The notes under the pieces were generated by a model. It made no database searches, had not been told where the DNA came from, and worked only from the letters and a program-made list of their open reading frames with translations. From Actinomycetota bacterium (GTDB lineage Bacteria > Actinomycetota > Actinomycetes > Nanopelagicales > Nanopelagicaceae): a stretch of 43,772 nucleotides of DNA. Location: NCBI GenBank assembly GCA_947505195.1, contig CANNIM010000002.1, positions 1 through 43,772 on the forward strand, in the 5' to 3' direction. This document shows positions 1 to 7,670 of the stretch, in pieces (within the stretch, counting starts at the first letter, position 1; every line of letters begins with the position of its first letter). The position numbers and the translations under genes are program-made.

Positions 1-386
1 AAATTTGGGATCTGGTCTACAGAGGCGGCGAGGGTTGCTAAATCGCCAACGCCATTTAGATTTGCGACGGTGTCGCGTAATTTCACAACAGCTTCGGATG
101 CGTCGGATGGCACCATTGCACCACTCTTGATGCGAGCAGCAAGTAGCGCAACTTCGGATGCGACTGCTTCAAACTTGCGAACAAAATATGCGAGCGCCTC
201 TTCCGAGCTCTTGCCAGGATATGAGCCGACAGCTTTTTCACCAGATGGAGTTAATACATAGACAGTGCCATCTTGATCAACGCGACCAAATTTTGAAGGA
301 TCTCCGATTAGGGCGGATGCGGCACTTACATTTGAATCGCCAGGTGTTACTGCTTGGGCAACTTCAGTTGGGTTGATATCCATCAT
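1..386 (-). CDS. DUF349 domain protein, N-terminal part (runs off the window)
   Basis: The reverse strand is open from an ATG at 386 to the window edge, giving about 128 codons without a stop. The translation carries the N-terminal signature I associate with actinobacterial DUF349 proteins: a DPSKFGRVDQDGTVYV-type stretch near residues 30-45, an EKAVGSYPG segment, and then a helical, Ala-rich region starting the coiled-coil repeats. In other Actinomycetota such a gene lies close to the metallo-hydrolase/hisS pair, as here. The molecular function of DUF349 is not established. Two adjacent ATGs (386 and 383) are possible starts; neither has a convincing Shine-Dalgarno sequence. Short forward-strand reading frames over the same DNA are shadows. 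Confidence 0.7.
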   Translation of the reverse strand, partial: MMDINPTEVAQAVTPGDSNVSAASALIGDPSKFGRVDQDGTVYVLTPSGEKAVGSYPGKSSEEALAYFVRKFEAVASEVALLAARIKSGAMVPSDASEAVVKLRDTVANLNGVGDLATLAASVDQIPN

Positions 387-568
387 GGTAATACTCGCTC
401 GCTTTCATTGCGCGTTAGGTTCGCGGGGTTGCAAACCATTCGTTATGACTTATCTGATTAGTTATGCGTGCGGGCTAAAGATACCCTTAACCGTTGGGAT
501 GGCAAAAGTGGTCTTGCGCAATTAGCCCCAATACGGGCCGCTCACGCGTGATGGATAGGGGTGAACCT
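387..568. other. Divergent intergenic region between DUF349 gene and MBL hydrolase
   Basis: About 180 bases separate two divergent genes and should hold both promoters. A TTGCAA (429-434) followed 16 bases later by TATCTG (451-456) is a possible forward promoter, but neither box is strong. I see no hairpin, repeat or convincing small gene. Confidence 0.35.
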
Positions 569-1270
569 TTGATTCTTGAGGTGATTGCCGCACCCTATTT
601 CGCTACAAACTGTTGGATCCTTGCACCAACTAAGAATTCTGAATGCTTCATCGTGGATCCAGGGATGGCCAACCCGAGCCTGGTTTCGGCAATTAAAAGC
701 GCCCTGAATAAACACAATCTAAAACCAATAGCAACGCTAGTAACTCATGGGCACTTGGATCACACTTTTTCGGTTCGGCCTTTTGCAAATGAATATGGTG
801 TCCCAACGTTGATTCATACAGCTGATAGAAAATTGTTAGCCGACCCATATCGAGCCCTAAATGCAGGCGGTGAGAGTCAGCAAATAATGGCCGCCTTTGG
901 TGTAACGAAATTTGAAGAGCCAGAAATCGTGCGCGAAGTTCTAGATGGCGAGAAGTTTCAACTCGCGGGTTTTGATATTGAGGTTGGCCATGCGCCAGGG
1001 CATACCGCTGGTTCGGCAATTTTCACGGTAAATGATGAGTTCTTGATTTCGGGTGATGTCTTATTTGCCGGTGCAATTGGGAGAACGGATTTACCAACTG
1101 GGTCGCCTAGCGCAATGCGTAATTCATTAATCTCTAAAATATTGCCCCTGAATAACGAATTAATAGTCCTGCCTGGGCATGGTCCACAAACTACAATTAG
1201 ACGCGAGCTATCTAGTAATCCTTATTTGCAGGAAGAATTTCTGCAATCAAAGCCAGGACGGGGGGAGTAA
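569..1270 (+). CDS. Metallo-beta-lactamase-fold hydrolase (glyoxalase II-like)
   Basis: A 233-residue MBL-fold protein of the glyoxalase II-like group. Counted from the TTG start at 569, the metal-binding THGHLDH motif lies at 59-65, a further His at about 145 in PGHTAGS, the bridging Asp at about 163 in SGDVLF and the last His at about 204 in LPGHGP, so both metal sites look intact. The physiological substrate is unknown; a hydroxyacylglutathione-like thioester hydrolase is only a family label. The open frame extends up to 494, but an AGGGG Shine-Dalgarno at 557-561 sits seven bases before TTG 569, and homologues begin close to this point; ATG 551 is the alternative. The stop overlaps the hisS start by one base, as in related Actinomycetota where these genes are neighbours. 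Confidence 0.85.
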   Translation: MILEVIAAPYFATNCWILAPTKNSECFIVDPGMANPSLVSAIKSALNKHNLKPIATLVTHGHLDHTFSVRPFANEYGVPTLIHTADRKLLADPYRALNAGGESQQIMAAFGVTKFEEPEIVREVLDGEKFQLAGFDIEVGHAPGHTAGSAIFTVNDEFLISGDVLFAGAIGRTDLPTGSPSAMRNSLISKILPLNNELIVLPGHGPQTTIRRELSSNPYLQEEFLQSKPGRGE

Positions 1271-2529
1271 TGAAAGAGTTACAGGCCCCTAAAGGCGTAA
1301 GCGAATATTTTCCGCCACGCTCCCAATATTTCGAATTTGTTCGTGAAACCTTAATTGAATCAGCGAAAATTTCTGGCTATCAACTAATGGAGTTACCCGT
1401 ATTTGAAGATACCGAGTTATTTAGACGCGGTGTAGGAGAATCGACCGATGTAGTTTCAAAAGAGATGTATACCTTTGAAGATCGCGGTGGTCGTTCGATA
1501 ACTCTTCGCCCAGAAGGAACCGCTGGCGTTATGCGCAGCGTTATTGAACATAACTTAGATAAATTAACACTTCCGTTAAAGGTTTGGTATTCCGGTGCTT
1601 ACTTCCGTGCCGAACGGCCACAAGCCGGGAGATATCGGCAGTTCTATCAAGTTGGAATTGAAGCAATTGGGTTGAACGATCCAGAGATCGATTTTGAAGT
1701 TATAGCGGTAGCAGATCGGGCTTTTAAGAAATTGGGCTTGAAATCTTATCGACTGGATATAACTTCTTTGGGCGATGCAAAGAGCCGGGCCAGTCATCGA
1801 AGCGATTTAGTTGCTTACATTTCAAAATTGAATTTGGATGAGGCGACCGTCAAAAAAGCTGAGTTAAATCCGCTACGCCTATTCGACGATAAGCGTGCGC
1901 AAATTCAAGAGGCGATGGCTAAAGCGCCGCTACTTCTGGATTATTTATCGCAAGAGAGCAAAGAAAATTTCCAGCGAGTTCAAGAGTTGTTGCAAGAAGC
2001 AAAGATTGATTTCACCATCAATCCAAGAATGGTGCGCGGCCTTGATTATTACACCGGCACTACCTTCGAATTTGTGAGCGAAAAGTTGGGTGCACAATCT
2101 GGAATCGGTGGTGGCGGTCGGTATGACGGATTAATGGCAGAACTTGGCGGCAGTGATTTATCGGGAATAGGTTTTGGACTTGGCGTTGATCGAATTCTTC
2201 TTGCATGTGAGGCGGAGGGAATATTCGATTCTTCAATAAATAAGCCACAGTTAGATCTTTTCCTAATCGCTTTAAGTGCGCAGGAGAAGGGCTTTGTTTC
2301 AAAACTGGTTAATGAACTTCGCAATTCTGGTATTTCTTGCGACATGGCCTATGGCGATCGTGCCCTTAAGGGAGCTATGAAGTCGGCGGATAAAAGTGGG
2401 GCGAAATTCAGCGCGGTAATTGGTTCTGATGAAATTAAATCAGGCCTAGTAGCAGTTAAAGATATGGATTCAGGGGAGTCAAAAGAAGTTAGAATCACCG
2501 CCTTAAGTAATGAATTTAAAACCAACTAA
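1270..2529 (+). CDS. hisS: Histidine--tRNA ligase
   Basis: Class II histidyl-tRNA synthetase of 419 residues, the usual size, charging tRNA-His in the cytosol. The TLRPEGTAG segment is at 78-86, motif 2 with [14 protein letters not shown] at 112-125, the histidine-specific RGLDYYTGT loop at 256-264, the GGGGRYDGL loop at about 280-288, and motif 3 GLGVDRI with its arginine at 308. A C-terminal anticodon-binding domain occupies the last 90 or so residues. The ATG uses the last base of the upstream stop (TAATG), so translation is likely coupled to the hydrolase. aspS follows after 23 bases; hisS-aspS adjacency is common in bacteria. Confidence 0.97.
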   Translation: MKELQAPKGVSEYFPPRSQYFEFVRETLIESAKISGYQLMELPVFEDTELFRRGVGESTDVVSKEMYTFEDRGGRSITLRPEGTAGVMRSVIEHNLDKLTLPLKVWYSGAYFRAERPQAGRYRQFYQVGIEAIGLNDPEIDFEVIAVADRAFKKLGLKSYRLDITSLGDAKSRASHRSDLVAYISKLNLDEATVKKAELNPLRLFDDKRAQIQEAMAKAPLLLDYLSQESKENFQRVQELLQEAKIDFTINPRMVRGLDYYTGTTFEFVSEKLGAQSGIGGGGRYDGLMAELGGSDLSGIGFGLGVDRILLACEAEGIFDSSINKPQLDLFLIALSAQEKGFVSKLVNELRNSGISCDMAYGDRALKGAMKSADKSGAKFSAVIGSDEIKSGLVAVKDMDSGESKEVRITALSNEFKTN

Positions 2530-2552
2530 GCAATTATCGGAGCGCATTTAAG

Positions 2553-4313
2553 ATGATAAGAACGCATACTGCAGGGTCATTGCGAAAGAGCGATGTTGGC
2601 TCAAAAGTTGTTCTCGCAGGTTGGGTTGCAAGACGCCGCGATCATGGTGGCGTTGCTTTTATCGATCTTCGTGATTCATCCGGGGCATCGCAGGTTGTAA
2701 TTAATGATGAAGCTTTAGCAGGTTCTTTGCGCGCCGAGTGGTGTGTGTTGATCACGGGCACTGTTCGAATTCGCCCTGCTGGTAATGAAAATGCAAATAT
2801 TCCAACTGGAGAAATAGAAGTGGTTTGTGAGGAGCTTCAAGTTCTAAGCGAGGCTGCCGCGCTCCCATTTCCAGTTGATAGTGGAGACTTAAACACAATC
2901 AGCGAAGAAGTGCGTTTGAAATATCGCTATTTAGATTTACGCAGAGAAGGTCCTGCAAAGAATCTTCGACTCCGTTCGAAGGTCACATCGGTAATTAGAA
3001 CAGTCATGGATGACGAAGATTTCCTAGAGATTGAGACGCCATATTTGACGCGTTCGACTCCGGAAGGTGCTCGAGATTTCTTGGTGCCTGTGCGACTCCA
3101 ACCAGGCTCTTGGTATGCACTTCCACAATCGCCACAGCTATTTAAACAACTATTGATGGTTGCAGGCATGGAACGTTATTACCAAATTGCTCGCTGTTTC
3201 CGCGACGAGGATTTCCGTGCAGATCGCCAACCAGAATTTACGCAATTAGATATTGAAATGTCTTTCATTGATCAGGAAGATATTCTGCAGGTAGCAGAGA
3301 AAATTTTGTCCAGAGTGTTCAAGAAAATCGTTGACTTCGATATTCCATTACCTATCCCGAGAATGACTTATTGGGAAGCGATGCGCCGTTATGGTTCTGA
3401 CAAACCAGATTTACGTTTCGCAAATGAACTTATAGATTGCACTGATTTTTTTGCTGATACGACTTTCCGAGTCTTCCAATCCGCACATGTAGGCGCAGTC
3501 GTTATGCCAGGTGGTGCGGATTCTCCAAGGCGTGAATTAGATGCCTGGCAGGAATGGGCTAAGGCGCGAGGTGCAAAAGGTTTGGCTTATATTTTGGTTG
3601 GAACTGATGGAGTTCTTGGTGGACCAGTCGCAAAGAATCTCTCAGAAAAAGAAGCGGCAGGAATTGTTGGACATGTTGGAGCTAAGCCAGGTGATGCAAT
3701 ATTTTTTGCTGCTGGAGATCGTGTTTCATCGCTCAACCTGCTCGGTGCTGTGCGACTTGAAATAGGAAAGCGTTGTAACTTAATCAATGAGAAAACATGG
3801 AATTTCCTATGGATTGTTGATGCGCCGATGTTTGAACAAATCGATAGCGCTGATTCAAATAGTGGTTGGACTGCTGTGCATCATCCTTTTACAGGTCCAA
3901 AACCGGAATTCGCAAATACCTTCGATAAAGATCCAGCTAGCGCACTTGCCTACGCTTACGACATTGTTTTGAATGGAAATGAGATTGGTGGCGGTTCCAT
4001 TCGTATCCATGATCGCAAAATGCAATCACGAGTATTCGACACGATAGGTCTTTCTCAGGAAGAGGCTGAAAGTAAATTTGGTTTTCTATTGGAAGCGTTC
4101 AATTACGGCCCGCCTCCTCACGGTGGAATCGCACTTGGGCTTGATCGTTTATGTGCGCTATTAGTCGGCGCGGAATCAATCCGCGAGGTAATTGCCTTTC
4201 CGAAAACGGCTAGTGGCGGAGATCCGCTAACTGGTGCCCCAACTCCAATTACCGCGCGACAGCGTAAAGACGCTGGTGTAGATTTTGAGCCAGTCAATAT
4301 CCCACAGGAGTAA
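2553..4313 (+). CDS. aspS: Aspartate--tRNA(Asp/Asn) ligase
   Basis: Bacterial-type class II aspartyl-tRNA synthetase, 586 residues. It has an N-terminal OB-fold anticodon domain (about 1-105), the catalytic core with RYLDLRR near 125-131, motif 2 with [11 protein letters not shown] at 216-226, a bacterial GAD insertion domain (about 290-420) and motif 3 GLDRL with the arginine at 532. I cannot tell from sequence inspection whether it is discriminating or also charges tRNA-Asn for the GatCAB amidotransferase route; no gat or asnS gene lies in this window. A CGGAG-like Shine-Dalgarno stands about ten bases before ATG 2553. Confidence 0.97.
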   Translation: MIRTHTAGSLRKSDVGSKVVLAGWVARRRDHGGVAFIDLRDSSGASQVVINDEALAGSLRAEWCVLITGTVRIRPAGNENANIPTGEIEVVCEELQVLSEAAALPFPVDSGDLNTISEEVRLKYRYLDLRREGPAKNLRLRSKVTSVIRTVMDDEDFLEIETPYLTRSTPEGARDFLVPVRLQPGSWYALPQSPQLFKQLLMVAGMERYYQIARCFRDEDFRADRQPEFTQLDIEMSFIDQEDILQVAEKILSRVFKKIVDFDIPLPIPRMTYWEAMRRYGSDKPDLRFANELIDCTDFFADTTFRVFQSAHVGAVVMPGGADSPRRELDAWQEWAKARGAKGLAYILVGTDGVLGGPVAKNLSEKEAAGIVGHVGAKPGDAIFFAAGDRVSSLNLLGAVRLEIGKRCNLINEKTWNFLWIVDAPMFEQIDSADSNSGWTAVHHPFTGPKPEFANTFDKDPASALAYAYDIVLNGNEIGGGSIRIHDRKMQSRVFDTIGLSQEEAESKFGFLLEAFNYGPPPHGGIALGLDRLCALLVGAESIREVIAFPKTASGGDPLTGAPTPITARQRKDAGVDFEPVNIPQE

Positions 4314-4321
4314 AACGCCCA

Positions 4322-4981
4322 ATGCAACTTATGCTAAGACGTTTTGTTATCGCAACGTTATTGGCCTGTTCAATTATTGGTTTGACTAGCTGTTCACAAT
4401 CCCAAATTTATGCCGCTGATAAATCCAGTGGAGTTTACGTAGCCATACCTAATGGTTGGCATAAAATTTCTTCAAAGCAGTTGAATAGCGCAGAAGCCAA
4501 ATCTACGGCGGACGGAGCGGCCGAAAGACTTGCCAGTGTTGTTTGGCAAGAAGCATATTCAACTTCGCCTGCAACCACACCGCTATCAATCTTCAGTTTA
4601 GATGCTCCGGATGGCGCAGTTGTTTATGTTCGCGTTCGAGATCTTGGCTATGACGATTTGAATTCAATTTCCTACAATTCGCTTCGTAACCTAATTCTTC
4701 CAATCACAACGTGGCTTGAAGATCCAACTAAGGCAAACTCGAAATTCGTTTTATATGATGATTATGAGCGAGTAGAGAAAATAGCTAGAGGGGTAAGAAC
4801 GACCTATACTTTTGGCGATCCGAGTGGAATCTCTGAAACTGTGGATCAAACAGCGTTAGTTTCGGATGATCGATCAAGAATTTATGTCTTATTAGTCCGA
4901 GCCCCTACAAAGTATTTCAAAAAACATTCCAAAGAACTCCAAGCGATTGGTGATTCGTTCACCGTGAGAGGCAATAAATGA
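4322..4981 (+). CDS. Predicted lipoprotein of unknown function
   Basis: A 219-residue protein with a lipoprotein signal: a basic start (residues 6-7 are Arg), a hydrophobic stretch from 8 to 21 and a lipobox L21-T-S-C24, so it should be anchored to the outer face of the cytoplasmic membrane after cleavage before Cys24. The remainder is a mixed alpha/beta soluble domain with no motif I recognise; the pattern (IPNGWHKIS near the start of the mature part, DSFTVRG at the end) resembles small secreted sensor-like domains but no family can be named. An AGGAG lies 11 bases before ATG 4322. It overlaps the following FtsH-like gene by four bases (ATGA), suggesting a shared membrane role. Confidence 0.8.
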   Translation: MQLMLRRFVIATLLACSIIGLTSCSQSQIYAADKSSGVYVAIPNGWHKISSKQLNSAEAKSTADGAAERLASVVWQEAYSTSPATTPLSIFSLDAPDGAVVYVRVRDLGYDDLNSISYNSLRNLILPITTWLEDPTKANSKFVLYDDYERVEKIARGVRTTYTFGDPSGISETVDQTALVSDDRSRIYVLLVRAPTKYFKKHSKELQAIGDSFTVRGNK

Positions 4982-7239
4982 GCGTACAAAGCCGGCCCCG
5001 CGATACCGATCGAACTACGCGCATTCACCTATCGTTCTATGATCGCACCAAGTTCTTATTGCTCTTTGCAATTGTTTTCTTCGTCCTAGCTTGGGCCAAT
5101 ATGGCAGATAATCCATTGTTATCTTTCACTGATGCGCTTTCTGCAACAGTAAACACCAAATCTTGGCTACTGGTTCTAGCTGCAGTTGAAATAATTCGAC
5201 AAGTTCACTTTGCTCTTGCTGAATTACTTGCCCCGTATCATGGCATTTGGGTTAAATATTTTGCCTTTGTTGACCGCATACTTCATAAGTTAAGCGACTG
5301 GAACCGTTTCAGATTGGGTCGGGTTATCAAGTGGCTGGTTTTCATTGCACTGCTCTCAGTTGTTCTAGGTGCCATCTATAAAGAGACACCAGTACGAGCG
5401 CTATTTTTTGCACCGAAAGCCTTGTGGTCTGCACTTCCAATGCTTGGGCAACTTCTCTTTGCTGTTTTCTTCGTAATCATTCAATTTGGTGCCATTTTCT
5501 GGTTCTTGAGTCGTGGTGGAGTAGATACCTATTTTCCTGATGACATCCGTACGAGATTTTCCGATGTATGGGGACAAGATCATGTTCTCAATCGAATTCG
5601 CGAAAATCTTCTCTTCCTTGAAACACCTGAGCTAATTGAAAAACATGGTGGATATGTTCCGGGTGGAATCCTGCTCTGGGGGCCTCCGGGTACTGGAAAG
5701 ACACTGATGGCCGAATCTATGGCGGGCGAAACTGGAAAGCCCTTTGTATTTGTTGATCCAGGCGCCTTCACAAATATGTTCATGGGCGTTGGCATTCTTA
5801 AAGTAAAAAGTTTATTTAGGAAATTGCGGAAACTTGCGCTGCGATACGGTGGAGTTGTTGTATTTTTCGACGAAGCGGATTCTTTAGGTAATCGTGGTAT
5901 CAGTCGACCTCAGATGTACACGAATGAGAATAGTAAGAGCGTTTTTGGTACACCATGCAATGGTGGGAACTATCTATCCGATCCAGGTAAATCATTAGTA
6001 ACTAGCGCAGCTTTGGCGAGCAATCAATTTGTTATGGGTGGAGCGGGCGGCGGTGGCGGTGGCGGAATGGGAACACTCCAAGCGCTGTTGACCGAACTTT
6101 CTGGGCTTAAAAAACCCAGAGGATTTATTAACCGCGTAGTACGACGAGCACTTGGAATGCGTCCAAAGAATCCGCCGAAATATCGAATTTTGGTTGTAAT
6201 GGCTACAAATATGCCAGAAGCGCTCGATGAAGCGCTTTTGCGTCCGGGTCGAATCGATCGCATGTACCGAGTCGGATATCCAAGTAAGGCTGGAAGAATT
6301 AGAACCTACGAGGGGTATTTAGCAAAAGTCTCTCATTCGTTAACTGCTGAAGAGATAGATAAATTAGCGATAATCACGCCGTATGCAACTGGCGCAATTA
6401 TTAAGGACACAATTAACGAAGCGCTAATCATGGCGATTAGGAATGATCGCACCTCTATAACTTTGGGCGATGTAATAAAAGCTAAGCAGTTGAAGGATTT
6501 AGGACCAGCGGAAGATGTTGAATATATCGAACGTGAACGTCATGCGGTTGCTGTCCATGAAGCTTGCCACGGAGTGATGGCGCATTTAGTAAGACAACAT
6601 ATGGCTATAGATTTGGCAACAATTGAAAAAGGTTCTGACTATCTCGGCATGGTGGCAAGCATTCCGCCGGATGATCAATTCACAAGATGGCGCACCGAAT
6701 ATGAAGCAGATATTTTGGTTTCAGTTGCATCACTGGCAGGGGAACGAATGTTCTTCGCGGGCGATAACTCTTCGGGAGTTTCAGGGGACCTGGAGAGCGC
6801 AACAACAATCGCTAGTTTTATGGAAGGTCATTGGGGGATGGGTTCCACAATTTCTTCACATGCATCCAATCGCCGTAATGAGGTCGGCGCTCCAGGTGGA
6901 AATCGCGGTAAAGAAGACAGCACTAAAAATTTAAGAATGGCTCTTGGGGATCGAATCGAGAATAACCTCTCCTCTTTACTGATTCGCGCCGAAGAGATTC
7001 TGAATGAAAATAAGTTTAAAGTGCTTGCTCTCGCGCATGCCCTTGAAACTTATAAAACTATTTCCGGTGATGATGTAATTGCAGTGATGAATGGGGAGAA
7101 GGGACCGCTTGTAGATGGTCGCCCATATGCAGTCCAAGGAAATCTAGATTTAATTTGGAATTATCATTTAGCGGCCGTCGTCGCTCATCAAAAGCACGAA
7201 CGCCCTGATCTTCCGATCCCAGTATTTGAGGCTTCTTAA
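4978..7239 (+). CDS. Divergent FtsH-like membrane AAA+ zinc protease
   Basis: A 753-residue membrane AAA+ protein with an FtsH-type peptidase domain. Hydrophobic segments lie near 24-42, 60-76, 117-134 and 157-178. The ATPase follows: Walker A GPPGTGKT at 235-242, pore loop MFMGVG at about 267-272, Walker B VVFFDEAD at about 304-311, sensor-1 Asn at 411, and an LRPGRIDR arginine-finger segment at 421-428. The M41-like domain has HEACH at 527-531 (FtsH: HEAGH), and SGDLESAT with Asp604 as the probable third zinc ligand. It therefore looks catalytically competent. Unlike standard FtsH it has more membrane segments, an insert of about 45 residues ending in a glycine run (354-365) after Walker B, and a second basic insert before sensor 1. 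Substrates are unknown; partners may include the overlapping upstream lipoprotein. Confidence 0.85.
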   Translation: MSVQSRPRDTDRTTRIHLSFYDRTKFLLLFAIVFFVLAWANMADNPLLSFTDALSATVNTKSWLLVLAAVEIIRQVHFALAELLAPYHGIWVKYFAFVDRILHKLSDWNRFRLGRVIKWLVFIALLSVVLGAIYKETPVRALFFAPKALWSALPMLGQLLFAVFFVIIQFGAIFWFLSRGGVDTYFPDDIRTRFSDVWGQDHVLNRIRENLLFLETPELIEKHGGYVPGGILLWGPPGTGKTLMAESMAGETGKPFVFVDPGAFTNMFMGVGILKVKSLFRKLRKLALRYGGVVVFFDEADSLGNRGISRPQMYTNENSKSVFGTPCNGGNYLSDPGKSLVTSAALASNQFVMGGAGGGGGGGMGTLQALLTELSGLKKPRGFINRVVRRALGMRPKNPPKYRILVVMATNMPEALDEALLRPGRIDRMYRVGYPSKAGRIRTYEGYLAKVSHSLTAEEIDKLAIITPYATGAIIKDTINEALIMAIRNDRTSITLGDVIKAKQLKDLGPAEDVEYIERERHAVAVHEACHGVMAHLVRQHMAIDLATIEKGSDYLGMVASIPPDDQFTRWRTEYEADILVSVASLAGERMFFAGDNSSGVSGDLESATTIASFMEGHWGMGSTISSHASNRRNEVGAPGGNRGKEDSTKNLRMALGDRIENNLSSLLIRAEEILNENKFKVLALAHALETYKTISGDDVIAVMNGEKGPLVDGRPYAVQGNLDLIWNYHLAAVVAHQKHERPDLPIPVFEAS

Positions 7240-7252
7240 GTCGCCTATCAGG

Positions 7253-7258
7253 TAGGCT
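7253..7258 (+). promoter_or_regulatory. Putative -10 box (TAGGCT), leaderless start of DUF948 gene
   Basis: TAGGCT fits the TANNNT consensus and ends exactly six bases before ATG 7265, which places the expected transcription start on the A of the start codon. There is no Shine-Dalgarno sequence, consistent with a leaderless transcript. Confidence 0.5.
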
Positions 7259-7264
7259 TGAACT

Positions 7265-7666
7265 ATGGGTCCAGGTGGAATTGCAACAATTATCGCAGCG
7301 ATTTCGCTTCTCGTAATTGCGCTGGCACTTGGCTATGCCGTTATACGAGTCGGCAAATTGGTTGATCAAGCAGGAGCCGCAATAACTGACTTAACTGCGG
7401 AAGTCACACCTCTCCTAGAAGAGGTTACTTTGACCGTTGAATTAATTAATGGACCTCTACAAAGCATTAACAAGGTAACGAAAACTGTTGAAGGTCTCAC
7501 GACAAAGATTTCAGATAAAACTGAAGGCTTTTTGGATAAGAATAAAATGGCAATGAACGCAGCAGGCGCTCTGCTCGCCGTCTCCAAAATGAAGGCGGAA
7601 TCCGAAAGTAAGAAAAAAGGGAAGAAGAAGAGTAAGAAAGTCGCGCCCGACGAGGAGTTCGAGTAG
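7265..7666 (+). CDS. DUF948 family small membrane protein
   Basis: A 133-residue protein with one N-terminal membrane segment (about 7-27), a long amphipathic helix rich in repeated Thr/Val heptads (about 33-85), and a highly charged tail with Lys-rich clusters (about 110-128) ending acidic. This is the architecture of DUF948 proteins, which often precede alaS in Actinomycetota; the family function is unknown. There are 25 bases between the protease stop and this ATG, with a -10-like TAGGCT in between, so it may begin its own transcript that continues into alaS, four bases downstream. Confidence 0.75.
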   Translation: MGPGGIATIIAAISLLVIALALGYAVIRVGKLVDQAGAAITDLTAEVTPLLEEVTLTVELINGPLQSINKVTKTVEGLTTKISDKTEGFLDKNKMAMNAAGALLAVSKMKAESESKKKGKKKSKKVAPDEEFE

Positions 7667-7670
7667 TCGC

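Noticed and set aside
494-568. Upstream extension of the MBL hydrolase
   Set aside because: The added 25 residues do not look like the family; a good ribosome site favours TTG 569.
6037-6072. Glycine codon run in the FtsH-like gene as a frameshift or repeat artefact
   Set aside because: The frame stays open and conserved AAA+ motifs follow on both sides in the same frame.
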